A stretch of 64,000 nucleotides of DNA, taken from positions 3,286,001-3,350,000 of the forward strand of contig NZ_CP021978.1 of assembly GCF_004803895.1 (NCBI RefSeq). The letters are read 5' to 3'. Position numbers and translations under genes: made by a program. Source of the stretch: Streptomyces hawaiiensis (GTDB lineage Bacteria > Actinomycetota > Actinomycetes > Streptomycetales > Streptomycetaceae). This document shows, in pieces, positions 12,030 to 20,224 of the stretch (positions are counted from its first letter, which is position 1; each line of letters starts with the position of its first letter). The notes below the pieces were generated by a model that did no database searches, was not told the origin of the DNA, and saw only the letters and a program-made list of their open reading frames with translations.

Positions 12030-13847
12030 ATGTGCGGAATCGTCGGTTACATCGGAAAGCGTGACGTCGCGCCCCTCCTCCTGGAGGGCCTCCAGCGCCT
12101 GGAGTACCGCGGCTACGACTCGGCGGGCATCGTCGTCACGTCCCCGAAGACGTCCGGCCTGAGGATGGTCAAGGCCAAGGGCCGCGTGCGCGACCTGGAG
12201 GCCAAGGTCCCGGCCCGCTTCAAGGGCACGACCGGCATCGCCCACACCCGCTGGGCCACCCACGGCGCCCCGTCCGACGTCAACGCGCACCCGCACCTGG
12301 ACGCCGAGGGCAAGGTCGCCGTCGTCCACAACGGCATCATCGACAACGCCTCCGACCTGCGCCGCAAGCTGGAGGCGGACGGCGTCGAGTTCCTCTCCGA
12401 GACCGACACCGAGGTCCTCGTCCACCTCATCGCCCGCTCGCAGGCGACCAAGCTGGAGGACAAGGTCCGCGAGACCCTCCGGCTCATCGAGGGCACGTAC
12501 GGCATCGCCGTCATGCACGCCGACTTCCCCGACCGGATCGTGGTCGCCCGCAACGGCTCCCCGGTCGTCCTCGGCATCGGCGAGAAGGAGATGTTCGTCG
12601 CCTCGGACATCGCCGCCCTGGTCGCCCACACGCGGCAGATCGTCACGCTGGACGACGGCGAGATGGCCACCCTGAAGGCCGACGACTTCCGCACGTACAC
12701 CACCGAGGGCACCCGCACCACCGCCGAGCCCACCACCGTCGAGTGGGAGGCCGCCTCCTACGACATGGGCGGCCACGACACCTACATGCACAAGGAGATC
12801 CACGAGCAGGCCGACGCCGTGGACCGCGTGCTGCGCGGCCGCATCGACGACCGCTTCTCCACCGTGCACCTGGGCGGCCTCAACCTGGACGCCCGCGAGG
12901 CCCGCCGGATCCGCCGCGTGAAGATCCTCGGCTGCGGCACCTCGTACCACGCGGGCATGATCGGCGCCCAGATGATCGAGGGCCTGGCCCGCATCCCCGC
13001 GGACGCCGAGCCGGCCTCCGAGTTCCGCTACCGCAACGCGGTCGTCGACCCCGACACCCTCTACATCGCGGTCTCCCAGTCCGGCGAGACCTACGACGTC
13101 CTCGCCGCCGTGCAGGAGCTCAAGCGCAAGGGCGCACGGGTCCTGGGCGTCGTGAACGTGGTCGGCTCGGCGATCGCCCGCGAGGCCGACGGCGGCATCT
13201 ACGTGCACGCCGGGCCCGAGGTCTGCGTGGTCTCCACCAAGTGCTTCACCAACACCACGGTCGCCTTCGCCCTGCTCGCCCTCCACCTGGGCCGCACCCG
13301 CGACCTCTCGGTCCGCGACGGCAAGCGGATCATCGCGGGCCTGCGCAAGCTGCCCGCCCAGATCGCCGAGATCATGGAGCACGAGGACGACGTCAAGAAG
13401 CTGGCCCTGCAGTTCGCCGAGGCCCGCTCGATGCTCTTCATCGGCCGGGTGCGGGGCTACCCGGTGGCCCGCGAGGCCTCCCTGAAGCTCAAGGAGATCT
13501 CCTACATCCACGCCGAGGCCTACCCTGCCTCCGAGCTCAAGCACGGCCCGCTGGCCCTGATCGAGCCGGCCCTCCCCACGGTCGCGATCGTCCCCGACGA
13601 CGACCTGCTGGAGAAGAACCGCGCCGCCATGGAGGAGATCAAGGCCCGCAGCGGCAAGATCCTCGCGGTGGCCCACCAGCCCCAGGAGAAGGCCGACGAG
13701 ACGATCGTCGTCCCGAAGAACGAGGACGAGCTGGACCCGATCCTGATGGGCATCCCGCTCCAACTCCTGGCGTACCACACGGCATTGGCCCTGGGCCGCG
13801 ACATCGACAAGCCCCGCAACCTGGCCAAGTCGGTAACGGTGGAGTAA
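12030..13847 (+). CDS. glmS: Glutamine:fructose-6-phosphate aminotransferase (isomerising)
   Basis: 605 residues. The N-terminal glutaminase begins MCGIVGY, with Cys2 as nucleophile after Met removal; the two C-terminal sugar isomerase (SIS) domains show the CGTSYHAG and SQSGETYD phosphate-binding loops, and the protein ends in the family's AKSVTVE. It makes glucosamine-6-phosphate, the first step to UDP-GlcNAc for cell wall. By position it corresponds to the second glmS copy of S. coelicolor, so the genome probably carries another. No glmS ribozyme-like structure is apparent in the 12-bp leader. Confidence 0.95.
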   Translation: MCGIVGYIGKRDVAPLLLEGLQRLEYRGYDSAGIVVTSPKTSGLRMVKAKGRVRDLEAKVPARFKGTTGIAHTRWATHGAPSDVNAHPHLDAEGKVAVVHNGIIDNASDLRRKLEADGVEFLSETDTEVLVHLIARSQATKLEDKVRETLRLIEGTYGIAVMHADFPDRIVVARNGSPVVLGIGEKEMFVASDIAALVAHTRQIVTLDDGEMATLKADDFRTYTTEGTRTTAEPTTVEWEAASYDMGGHDTYMHKEIHEQADAVDRVLRGRIDDRFSTVHLGGLNLDAREARRIRRVKILGCGTSYHAGMIGAQMIEGLARIPADAEPASEFRYRNAVVDPDTLYIAVSQSGETYDVLAAVQELKRKGARVLGVVNVVGSAIAREADGGIYVHAGPEVCVVSTKCFTNTTVAFALLALHLGRTRDLSVRDGKRIIAGLRKLPAQIAEIMEHEDDVKKLALQFAEARSMLFIGRVRGYPVAREASLKLKEISYIHAEAYPASELKHGPLALIEPALPTVAIVPDDDLLEKNRAAMEEIKARSGKILAVAHQPQEKADETIVVPKNEDELDPILMGIPLQLLAYHTALALGRDIDKPRNLAKSVTVE

Positions 13848-13860
13848 GTGACCCTCTTTT

Positions 13861-13881
13861 AGGGGCGCGGGGAACTGCGCG
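13861..13881. repeat. Fourth copy of the GGGGCGCGGGGAACTGCGC repeat
   Basis: AGGGGCGCGGGGAACTGCGC at 13861-13880 is identical in its core to the units at 7377 and 7405. It lies directly after the glmS stop, again between a stop codon and a terminator or convergent gene. Confidence 0.85.
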
Positions 13882-13917
13882 AGCAACCACAACACCACCC
13901 GCAGGCCAGACAAGAGG

Positions 13918-13959
13918 ACGGACCCCACGCGCTGCCACCAAGCACGGGGGGTCCGTTTT
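13918..13959 (+). terminator. Terminator of glmS
   Basis: Arms ACGGACCCC (13918-13926) and GGGGTCCGT (13947-13955) form a 9-bp stem with a 20-nt loop, followed by TTT. It sits 70 bp after glmS and ahead of the convergent permease gene. Confidence 0.7.
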
Positions 13960-13997
13960 CATCGCCGGGAAGCCGCCCAACTCCCCAGCCTGCGCAG

Positions 13998-14558
13998 CTA
14001 ACCGGTGGCCGTCACGCCCCGGCCGGCAGCGCGTCGCGGAACAGCGGTAGGCCAGTGCGCCAACGCGGCAGTCGCCGCATACCAAGCCACCGCACCCGCG
14101 GCGACAGCGAACCAGCCACCCGCCTTCGCCAGCCCGTCGTTCTCCGCGAACACGGCGATCGCGAGCAGGAACAGCGACACGGAGAACAGCCCGTACACGC
14201 CCCGCCCGAGCTGATCCCCGCCCGCGAACGTCAGAGACAGCGCGACGAGGGCGAACAACAGCAGGAACAACCCTGCCTCGTTGCCGGACGCGCCCTCGGA
14301 CACGGCCCAGGTGAACCACAGCGCCCCGAGCACCGAGAACGCCGTACCACCGGCGGCATCACCCTCCCGCAGGGCCACCAGCCCCGCGACGAAGAGCGCG
14401 ATGCCGCCCACGTACTGGGCGATTGACACGGCGTCAGCAGCCGATACGCCGTCGATCACAGCGGTATGCCCCAGCCCGAAGGCCAACAGGGTGATTCCCA
14501 GGGCGAGTCGACCGGCCACGGTCGTGATTCCGCTTCCCGCGGAGACGTCTTTGTCCAC
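13998..14558 (-). CDS. GPR1/FUN34/YaaH-family acetate permease-like protein
   Basis: 186 residues from GTG (AAGGGAG upstream). Six hydrophobic helices span the protein (for example LALGITLLAFGLGH, ALFVAGLVALREGD, GLFLLLFALVALSL). The family comprises small inner-membrane channels for acetate and succinate, such as YaaH/SatP. The first helix and the FSVLGALWFTW segment fit, but the family's NPAPLG hallmark is absent, so the substrate is uncertain. It converges with glmS and is read toward it. A universal stress gene lies upstream on the same strand. Confidence 0.75.
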   Translation of the reverse strand: MDKDVSAGSGITTVAGRLALGITLLAFGLGHTAVIDGVSAADAVSIAQYVGGIALFVAGLVALREGDAAGGTAFSVLGALWFTWAVSEGASGNEAGLFLLLFALVALSLTFAGGDQLGRGVYGLFSVSLFLLAIAVFAENDGLAKAGGWFAVAAGAVAWYAATAALAHWPTAVPRRAAGRGVTATG

Positions 14559-14682
14559 GGCGGGCTCCCTTCGTGCATGTGCAGTTGTGCGGTGTTCCGT
14601 ATATGCCCTTCACAAGGGCACAAACACCTCTACGCGCGAGTAGATTCGCGCGGTGCACAAGGGAGTTGCTCCTGCGTGAACG

Positions 14683-15210
14683 TCAGGGAATGACGATGAC
14701 GGGCCGCTGCGCCCGCTTGGCGAGCCGCCCCGCGACCGAGCCGAACAGGCGCCCCACGATGCCGTGGGTGGAACCGACGACGATCGCGTCGGCCTCGTAC
14801 TCCCGGCCGACCTCTTCGAGTTCGTGGCAGATGTCACCGCCGCGCTCGACCAGGATCCAGGGCACCTCGGCGAGGTACTCCGCACAGGCCAGTTCGAGAC
14901 CGAGCACCTCGGTGCGGTGGTCCGGCACGTCCACGAACACGGGCGGCTCGCAGCCGGCCCACACCGTGGTCGGCAGCCGGTTGGCGACGTGGACGATGAT
15001 CAGGCCCGACCCGGAGCGATGGGCCATGCCGATCGCGTACGCCAGGGCGCGCTCACTGGACGTGGAGCCGTCGAAGCCGACGACGACCCCGTGCTTGAAG
15101 GCGGGATCGCAGGAATGGCGTGGCTCTTCCGCCGCCAGGGGCTCGGCCGCCGTGGGATCGGCGACGGGCCGCTTGCGGTCCGCGGGTTCGAAGAATTCGT
15201 GACCGGCCAT
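14683..15210 (-). CDS. Universal stress protein, single domain
   Basis: 175 residues from ATG 15210. After a 50-residue charged N-terminal extension comes one USP domain beginning VVVGFDGSTSSERAL and ending AQRPVIVIP. The family's ATP loop is normally G-2x-G-9x-G-S/T; here the GSTHG...GS loop is about three residues short, so ATP binding is doubtful. Cytosolic. An upstream in-frame start would add only low-quality coding sequence. Confidence 0.82.
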   Translation of the reverse strand: MAGHEFFEPADRKRPVADPTAAEPLAAEEPRHSCDPAFKHGVVVGFDGSTSSERALAYAIGMAHRSGSGLIIVHVANRLPTTVWAGCEPPVFVDVPDHRTEVLGLELACAEYLAEVPWILVERGGDICHELEEVGREYEADAIVVGSTHGIVGRLFGSVAGRLAKRAQRPVIVIP

Positions 15211-15516
15211 GGCTGTCTCGGCGTCGTGATCCTTATACGGGAGGGACAACAATGTGCGGCGGAGCTGTGTCCGGGAATGGTCTTCCCAACCCCATACCCC
15301 CAAGGGTACGGCGGCACGCCTCCTTAGCCCATATCCCGCTCACGGTGCGTGCGGGTTCCAGGGAGCATGCACGAGGCACCGCCCGTCACGCAATGGTTGC
15401 TGCGCTGTACAGGCGGTTTGTACGGGATTCACTGACCCGCGGGGTGATCCGGGCAGCCAGTGACCGACTCCCCCGCCGCGCGTTGAACCCCGTGAGTCAC
15501 GCCACAGGGAGCACGC
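15211..15516. other. Divergent intergenic region, no gene seen
   Basis: This 306-bp spacer separates the leftward stress-protein gene from the rightward small membrane protein gene and must hold both promoters. A short inverted repeat (TACCC...GGGTA near 15294-15308) is visible. No RNA gene or recognisable operator was found. Confidence 0.5.
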
Positions 15517-15849
15517 ATGTCCGGACCCCGCACCGCCGCCGAGGCGGACCGCGCGGCCCCGCCGCCGCGGGACACCGCGACGGATGTGGTTCGCTGGGCT
15601 GCCTTCAGCTGCCTGCTCGTCCCGGCGGTACTCCTCGGCTACGGCGCCTCTCTGGCCGGCGCCGCCGGCACGGCCCTCGGGCTGGCGGCCTTCACGGGCG
15701 CCTGCCGGGTCCTGCTGCGCCAGTCCGAGCGCGGCGCGGCCCGGCTCGCGGCCGAGGACCGGGCGCCCCACCGGGGGCGGCACCACCGCACCGGAACGGG
15801 GTCGCACCGTGGCGGACGGCACACCGGAGGAGATACACCGGTCGGCTGA
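15517..15849 (+). CDS. Small membrane protein upstream of adpA
   Basis: 110 residues from ATG with AGGGAG upstream. One helical hairpin of hydrophobic sequence (about residues 26-60: FSCLLVPAVLLGYGASLAG and onward) is followed by an Arg/His/Gly-rich tail of 45 residues that should be cytosolic. The family is not recognised. It ends 377 bp before adpA, so it is probably a separate transcription unit. Confidence 0.6.
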   Translation: MSGPRTAAEADRAAPPPRDTATDVVRWAAFSCLLVPAVLLGYGASLAGAAGTALGLAAFTGACRVLLRQSERGAARLAAEDRAPHRGRHHRTGTGSHRGGRHTGGDTPVG

Positions 15850-16087
15850 CCGGTTTCCGCGCACGCGCACGTTGGTTTTCAGCCAACTTCTCGCACCTGT
15901 GCATCACCCGGTCCAACCACCCCCCAACCCCCGTTCGACCTGCACGGAAAGGGCCTCTGGGGACCTGCGCACCCTACGTGGATTGGCCACCGCGACAAGG
16001 CGCACTTCCCTGCACGCCCCACGAGTGCAACGCTTCGTGATCGAATGCTTCACGCCAAGTTGCCAAGTCGACAATGTGCCGAGTGCC

Positions 16088-16097
16088 GAACCGGCCA
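16088..16097 (-). promoter_or_regulatory. Candidate AdpA-binding site in the adpA leader
   Basis: Read on the minus strand this is TGGCCGGTTC, a 10/10 match to the AdpA consensus TGGCSNGWWY. It lies 130 bp before the adpA start in the 377-bp region upstream of the gene. AdpA autorepression is known in S. griseus and S. coelicolor. A weaker 9/10 site is at 16048-16057. Confidence 0.55.
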
Positions 16098-16226
16098 CTT
16101 CGGCGCGACGGGACACAGTAGATTCGATCTTGACTGTCTACGGCGGGGGACTCGTGCAGGACCGAGGGGAAACGTGCAGGAGCGACACAACCGAGGAGCC
16201 GCGACCACCGAGGGGGGCTTAGCAGT

Positions 16227-17471
16227 ATGAGCCACGACTCCACTGCCGCGCCGGAAGCCGCGGCCCGGAAACTTTCCGGGCGACGCCGCAAGGAGATCGT
16301 CGCGGTGCTGCTGTTCAGCGGCGGCCCCATCTTCGAGAGTTCCATACCGCTGTCGGTGTTCGGGGTTGACCGCCAGGACGCCGGCGTACCGCGCTACCGC
16401 CTGTTGGTGTGCGGGGGCGAGGACGGTCCGCTACGGACCACCGGGGGACTCGAACTCACCGCACCACATGGCCTGGAAGCGATCTCACGCGCGGGCACGG
16501 TCGTCGTGCCGGCCTGGCGTTCGATCACTTCTCCGCCACCGGAGGAGGCACTCGACGCGCTGCGCCGCGCCCACGAGGAGGGCGCCCGCATCGTCGGGCT
16601 GTGCACCGGCGCCTTCGTCCTGGCGGCGGCGGGCCTGCTGGACGGCCGCCCCGCGACGACACACTGGATGTACGCACCGACGCTGGCCAAGCGCTACCCG
16701 TCGGTGCACGTGGACCCGCGTGAGCTGTTCGTCGACGACGGCGACGTGCTGACGTCGGCGGGCACGGCCGCGGGCATCGACCTGTGCCTGCACATCGTGC
16801 GCACGGACCACGGCAACGAGGCGGCCGGGGCCCTGGCCAGGCGGCTCGTCGTGCCGCCGCGCCGCAGCGGCGGGCAGGAGCGCTACCTCGACAGGTCTTT
16901 ACCCGAGGAGATCGGCGCCGACCCGCTCGCCGAGGTCGTCGCCTGGGCGCTGGAGCACCTCCACGAACAGTTCGACGTGGAGACCCTGGCGGCACGCGCG
17001 TACATGAGCCGGCGTACGTTCGACCGCCGCTTCCGCTCGCTGACCGGGAGCGCTCCGCTGCAGTGGCTGATCACGCAGCGGGTCCTCCAGGCGCAGCGCC
17101 TGCTGGAGACGTCGGACTACTCGGTGGACGAGGTGGCGGGGCGCTGCGGCTTCCGGTCGCCGGTCGCCCTGCGCGGGCACTTCCGCCGCCAGCTGGGTTC
17201 GTCCCCGGCCGCGTACCGGGCGGCGTACCGCGCCCGGCGCCCGCAGGGCGAGCGGCCCCAGGACACCGAGAGCGCACCGGGCGGCCATGGGTCCGGCATG
17301 CCGGGCCACCCCGGCCACGGGGGGCATCCCGGCCAGCCCGGCCAGGCGCCGGCCCCGCTGCACCCGGAGCACCCGGTGCCGCTGCAGTCCCGCCGTACGG
17401 CGGCGGCGAGCGCGGTCGGCCAGTCCCCGGCCCTGTCGGCGAGCCTGCCCGGCCAGCGCAGTGCGCCATGA
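16227..17471 (+). CDS. adpA: AdpA, pleiotropic AraC-family developmental regulator
   Basis: 414 residues. The N-terminal DJ-1/PfpI-like dimerisation domain (about 20-190) has the GLCTGAFVL elbow, and two AraC helix-turn-helix motifs lie at about 245-335 (ETLAARAYMSRRTFDRRF and VDEVAGRCGFRSPVALRGHF). The C-terminal 70 residues are Gly/Pro/His-rich and low complexity. AdpA activates morphological and secondary-metabolism genes. Codon 225 is TTA, between the two domains at the conserved position, so translation needs the bldA tRNA. Followed by a terminator and orn, the same order as in S. coelicolor. Confidence 0.96.
   Translation: MSHDSTAAPEAAARKLSGRRRKEIVAVLLFSGGPIFESSIPLSVFGVDRQDAGVPRYRLLVCGGEDGPLRTTGGLELTAPHGLEAISRAGTVVVPAWRSITSPPPEEALDALRRAHEEGARIVGLCTGAFVLAAAGLLDGRPATTHWMYAPTLAKRYPSVHVDPRELFVDDGDVLTSAGTAAGIDLCLHIVRTDHGNEAAGALARRLVVPPRRSGGQERYLDRSLPEEIGADPLAEVVAWALEHLHEQFDVETLAARAYMSRRTFDRRFRSLTGSAPLQWLITQRVLQAQRLLETSDYSVDEVAGRCGFRSPVALRGHFRRQLGSSPAAYRAAYRARRPQGERPQDTESAPGGHGSGMPGHPGHGGHPGQPGQAPAPLHPEHPVPLQSRRTAAASAVGQSPALSASLPGQRSAP
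16899..16901 (+). promoter_or_regulatory. TTA codon 225 in adpA (bldA control point)
   Basis: In-frame TTA (tct-tta-ccc) in the linker between the DJ-1-like and AraC domains. TTA is very rare in this high-GC genome and is read only by the developmentally regulated bldA leucyl-tRNA. The position matches the classical adpA/bldH TTA codon. Confidence 0.93.
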
Positions 17472-17493
17472 TCCGGTAGCCGGTATGCGTCAG

Positions 17494-17540
17494 CCGCAGG
17501 GCCCGCGAGGAGCACGCCTCCCCGCGGGCCCTGCGGCTTT
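17494..17540 (+). terminator. Terminator between adpA and orn
   Basis: Arms CCGCAGGGCCCGCG (17494-17507) and CGCGGGCCCTGCGG (17523-17536) pair perfectly over 14 bp, with a loop that can extend the stem, followed by CTTT. Confidence 0.88.
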
Positions 17541-17589
17541 CCCGGCACGGACGGCCCGGCCGGTGGCAGCGGGCCGTAAGGTTAGACAC

Positions 17590-18192
17590 ATGAACGATCG
17601 CATGGTGTGGATCGACTGCGAGATGACCGGCCTCTCGCTGTCGGACGACGCGCTCATCGAGGTGGCCGCCCTCGTGACCGACTCCGAGCTGAACGTGCTC
17701 GGTGAGGGCGTGGACATCGTCATCCGGCCGCCGGAGCAGGCGCTGGAGACGATGCCGGATGTGGTGCGTCAGATGCACACCGCCTCCGGGCTGCTCACCG
17801 AGCTCGCCGAGGGCACGACGCTGAAAGACGCCGAGGACCAGGTCCTGACGTACGTCAGGGAGTTCGTCAAGGAGCCGGGCAAGGCCCCGCTGTGCGGGAA
17901 CTCCGTCGGCACGGACCGCGGTTTCCTGCTGCGCGACATGCCGACGCTGGAGAACTACCTCCACTACCGGATCGTCGACGTGTCGTCGATCAAGGAGCTG
18001 GCCCGGCGCTGGTACCCGCGGGCGTACTTCAACAGCCCGCAGAAGAGCGGCAACCACCGTGCGCTCGCCGACATCCGCGAGTCGATCGCGGAGCTGCGGT
18101 ACTACCGCGAGGCCGTGTTCGTCCCGCAGCCCGGGCCCGACTCGGACACCGCGCGGACGATCGCCGCGAAGCACGTCCTGCCTGCTCAGTAG
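17590..18192 (+). CDS. orn: Oligoribonuclease
   Basis: 200 residues, a DEDDh 3'-5' exonuclease that degrades 2-5 nt RNAs and pGpG, the c-di-GMP breakdown product. Exonuclease motif I is WIDCEMTGL (about residues 6-14, Asp/Glu metal ligands), the middle Asp is in the VGTDRGFL segment, and His-Asp are in HRALADIRESI near residue 158. ATG 17590 was chosen; ATG 17602 is an alternative. The same adpA-orn order occurs in S. coelicolor. The pGpG role links it functionally to cdgA in this window. Confidence 0.95.
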   Translation: MNDRMVWIDCEMTGLSLSDDALIEVAALVTDSELNVLGEGVDIVIRPPEQALETMPDVVRQMHTASGLLTELAEGTTLKDAEDQVLTYVREFVKEPGKAPLCGNSVGTDRGFLLRDMPTLENYLHYRIVDVSSIKELARRWYPRAYFNSPQKSGNHRALADIRESIAELRYYREAVFVPQPGPDSDTARTIAAKHVLPAQ

Positions 18193-18307
18193 GCAGGACC
18201 GGGGGCCCGACGGGGGGCGCCGCGAAAGCCGGGCGCGAGCACCCCTTCGGACCCTGTACACTTTTTCTCGGCCGGTCGGAGACGTCACTGATCTCCAAGC
18301 CGGTCAT

Positions 18308-18381
18308 GGTGGGTGTAGCTCAGCTGGTAGAGCACCTGGTTGTGGTCCAGGATGCCGCGGGTTCGAGTCCCGTCACTCACC
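18308..18381 (+). tRNA. tRNA-His (GTG)
   Basis: A full cloverleaf can be drawn: acceptor GTGGGTG (18309-18315) with CACTCAC (18374-18380), the extra G-1 at 18308 facing C73 at 18381 that marks tRNA-His, anticodon GTG at 18342-18344 in loop TTGTGGT, and T-loop GTTCGAGTC. CCA is not encoded. Confidence 0.97.
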
Positions 18382-18390
18382 CTGAGTATT

Positions 18391-18422
18391 CAGCCGGTGG
18401 CCTCGAAAGAGGCCACCGGCTG
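18391..18422 (+). terminator. Terminator after tRNA-His
   Basis: A perfect 14-bp stem (18391-18404 with 18409-18422) is capped by a GAAA tetraloop, 9 bp after the tRNA. Confidence 0.9.
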
Positions 18423-18481
18423 AAGCGTTTCCAGCGTGCCGATCGAGGTGGCGTCCGCGGGGCGGGGCTACCGTCGGCCGC

Positions 18482-19672
18482 ATGGACGGTGGACGCCCAG
18501 GATGGCGCGCGTGTGTGCTCGGTGGAGCGGTGTTCGCCGTCTGCATGGCCGGCACCACGCTGCCGACTCCCCTCTATCCCCTCTACCAGGGCGAGTTCGG
18601 CTTCTCCGAGCTGACGGTCACCGTGGTGTACGCCCTGTACGCCTTCGCCGTGATCGGTGTGCTGCTGCTGGTCGGCGACGCCTCGGACGCCGTGGGCAGG
18701 CGCCCGGTGCTGCTGTGCGGCCTGGGCTTCGCGGCGGTGAGCGCCGTCTGCTTCCTGTGCGCCACCGGGCTCGGCTGGCTCTACGCGGGGCGGCTGCTGT
18801 CGGGACTGTCCGCCGGGCTGTTCACAGGAGCCGCCACGGCGTACGTCATGGAACTGGCCCCTGCGGGCGGCGCCTCCCGGGCCACGTTCGTGGCGACCGC
18901 GGCCAACATGGGCGGGCTGGGCTGCGGTCCGCTGCTCTCCGGGCTTCTCGCCGAGTACGCCCCCTGGCCGCTGTACCTGCCGTTCGTCACCCACCTCGCC
19001 CTGGTGGCCGCCTCGGCCGCCGTCCTGCTGCGGCTCGCGGAGACGGTACGCGAGCGGCAGCCGCTGCGCACCGTACGCCCGCAGCGGCCCGCACTGCCCC
19101 CGCAGGTGCGCGCGGTGTTCGGGCCCGCGGCCACCGCCGCCTTCGTCGGGTTCGCCCTGTTCGGGGTGTTCACCTCGGTCAGCCCGGCCTTCCTCGCGGA
19201 GTCCCTGGACGTGGACGACCACGCCGTGAGCGGGCTGATCGTCGCGCTGGCCTTCTTCTCCTCGACGGCCGGGCAACTGGCGGTCGGTCGGGTCGGCGTA
19301 CGGCGCTCCCTCCCGCTGGGCTGCGCCGTCCTCCTCGCCGGGCTGGCGCTGCTCGCCGGCGCGCTGCGGTGGGACCAGATGTCCCTGCTGGTCGCCAGCG
19401 CGCTCGTCGGCGGAGTCGGTCAGGGCCTGGCGTTCCGGGGAGCCCTGGCCGACGTGGCCGAGGCCTCTCCCGAGCGCCGGCGCGCGGCGGTGATCTCGAC
19501 TCTGTTCGTGGTGGCCTACGCGGGCATCTCCCTCCCGGTGATCGGCGTCGGGCTCCTGACCGGCCCGATCGGCCTGGAGGGCGCGGGGCTGGTGTTCATC
19601 GCCTGCATGGCCGCCCTGGTCGTGACGGCGGCGGTGTATCTGCTGCGCCGACCGGCACCGGCTCGGGTGTGA
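18482..19672 (+). CDS. MFS transporter, drug-efflux-like
   Basis: 396 residues with about 12 hydrophobic helices, the size and layout of a major facilitator. The loop-2 signature appears as GDASDAVGRRPVLL (about residues 60-73), and an amphipathic central loop near residue 190 separates the two six-helix halves. Such proteins export or import small molecules by proton antiport; the substrate cannot be told. No dedicated regulator is adjacent. The gene stands alone between the tRNA-His terminator and the NUDIX gene 21 bp downstream, with which it may be co-transcribed. Confidence 0.85.
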   Translation: MDGGRPGWRACVLGGAVFAVCMAGTTLPTPLYPLYQGEFGFSELTVTVVYALYAFAVIGVLLLVGDASDAVGRRPVLLCGLGFAAVSAVCFLCATGLGWLYAGRLLSGLSAGLFTGAATAYVMELAPAGGASRATFVATAANMGGLGCGPLLSGLLAEYAPWPLYLPFVTHLALVAASAAVLLRLAETVRERQPLRTVRPQRPALPPQVRAVFGPAATAAFVGFALFGVFTSVSPAFLAESLDVDDHAVSGLIVALAFFSSTAGQLAVGRVGVRRSLPLGCAVLLAGLALLAGALRWDQMSLLVASALVGGVGQGLAFRGALADVAEASPERRRAAVISTLFVVAYAGISLPVIGVGLLTGPIGLEGAGLVFIACMAALVVTAAVYLLRRPAPARV

Positions 19673-19693
19673 GCGCGTGCGATCGTGAGGCCC

Positions 19694-20224
19694 ATGGGCG
19701 AGCTGGTGGAACGGGTCGACGAGCAGGACCGGGTGCTGGGGGTGGTCGACCGTGAGGAGGCGATCCGCAACGGCTGGCCGCACCGGATCGCGACGACGGT
19801 GTGCCGTGATCCGCGCGGGCGGGTGCTGCTGCATCGCAGGCCGGAGCACGTGTCGCGGTTCCCGGGGCACTACAACTGGCTGATCGGCGGCGGCGTCGAG
19901 GTCGGCGAGTCGTACGAGGAGGCGGCGGCCCGGGAACTGACCGAGGAACTGGGCGTCCGGGCGCCGGTACGGTTCGCCTTCAAGTTCCTCTGCCGGGGAG
20001 CGATCAGCCCGTACTGGCTCGGGGTGCACGAGGCCGTCGTCACGGAGCCCCTCACCCCCGACCCGTCCGAGATCGCCTGGCACGGCTGGGTCGGCGAGGC
20101 GGAGCTTTCGGAGGCGCTCCGCACGTGGCTGTTCGTGCCCGACGGTGTGGATGCCCTGCGGCGCCACCCCGGTTTCAGCACACCGACCGCCGCCACGCCA
20201 CCGCCAACTCCCCCACGTCCGTGA
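19694..20224 (+). CDS. NUDIX hydrolase
   Basis: 176 residues from ATG 19694 (GTGAGG just upstream; an in-frame GTG at 19685 would add three residues). The NUDIX box is complete: G-x5-E-x7-REL-x-EE-x-G, starting at GGGVEVGE near residue 64. The N-terminal LVERVDEQDRVLGVVDR is typical of the subgroup resembling isopentenyl-diphosphate isomerase and YfcD. It probably hydrolyses a nucleoside diphosphate-linked compound. The 3' end overlaps the convergent kinase-like gene by 50 nt. Confidence 0.85.
   Translation: MGELVERVDEQDRVLGVVDREEAIRNGWPHRIATTVCRDPRGRVLLHRRPEHVSRFPGHYNWLIGGGVEVGESYEEAAARELTEELGVRAPVRFAFKFLCRGAISPYWLGVHEAVVTEPLTPDPSEIAWHGWVGEAELSEALRTWLFVPDGVDALRRHPGFSTPTAATPPPTPPRP

Noticed and set aside
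11658..13928. 756-codon minus-strand open frame
   Set aside because: Antisense to glmS and its small partner; no recognisable domain.
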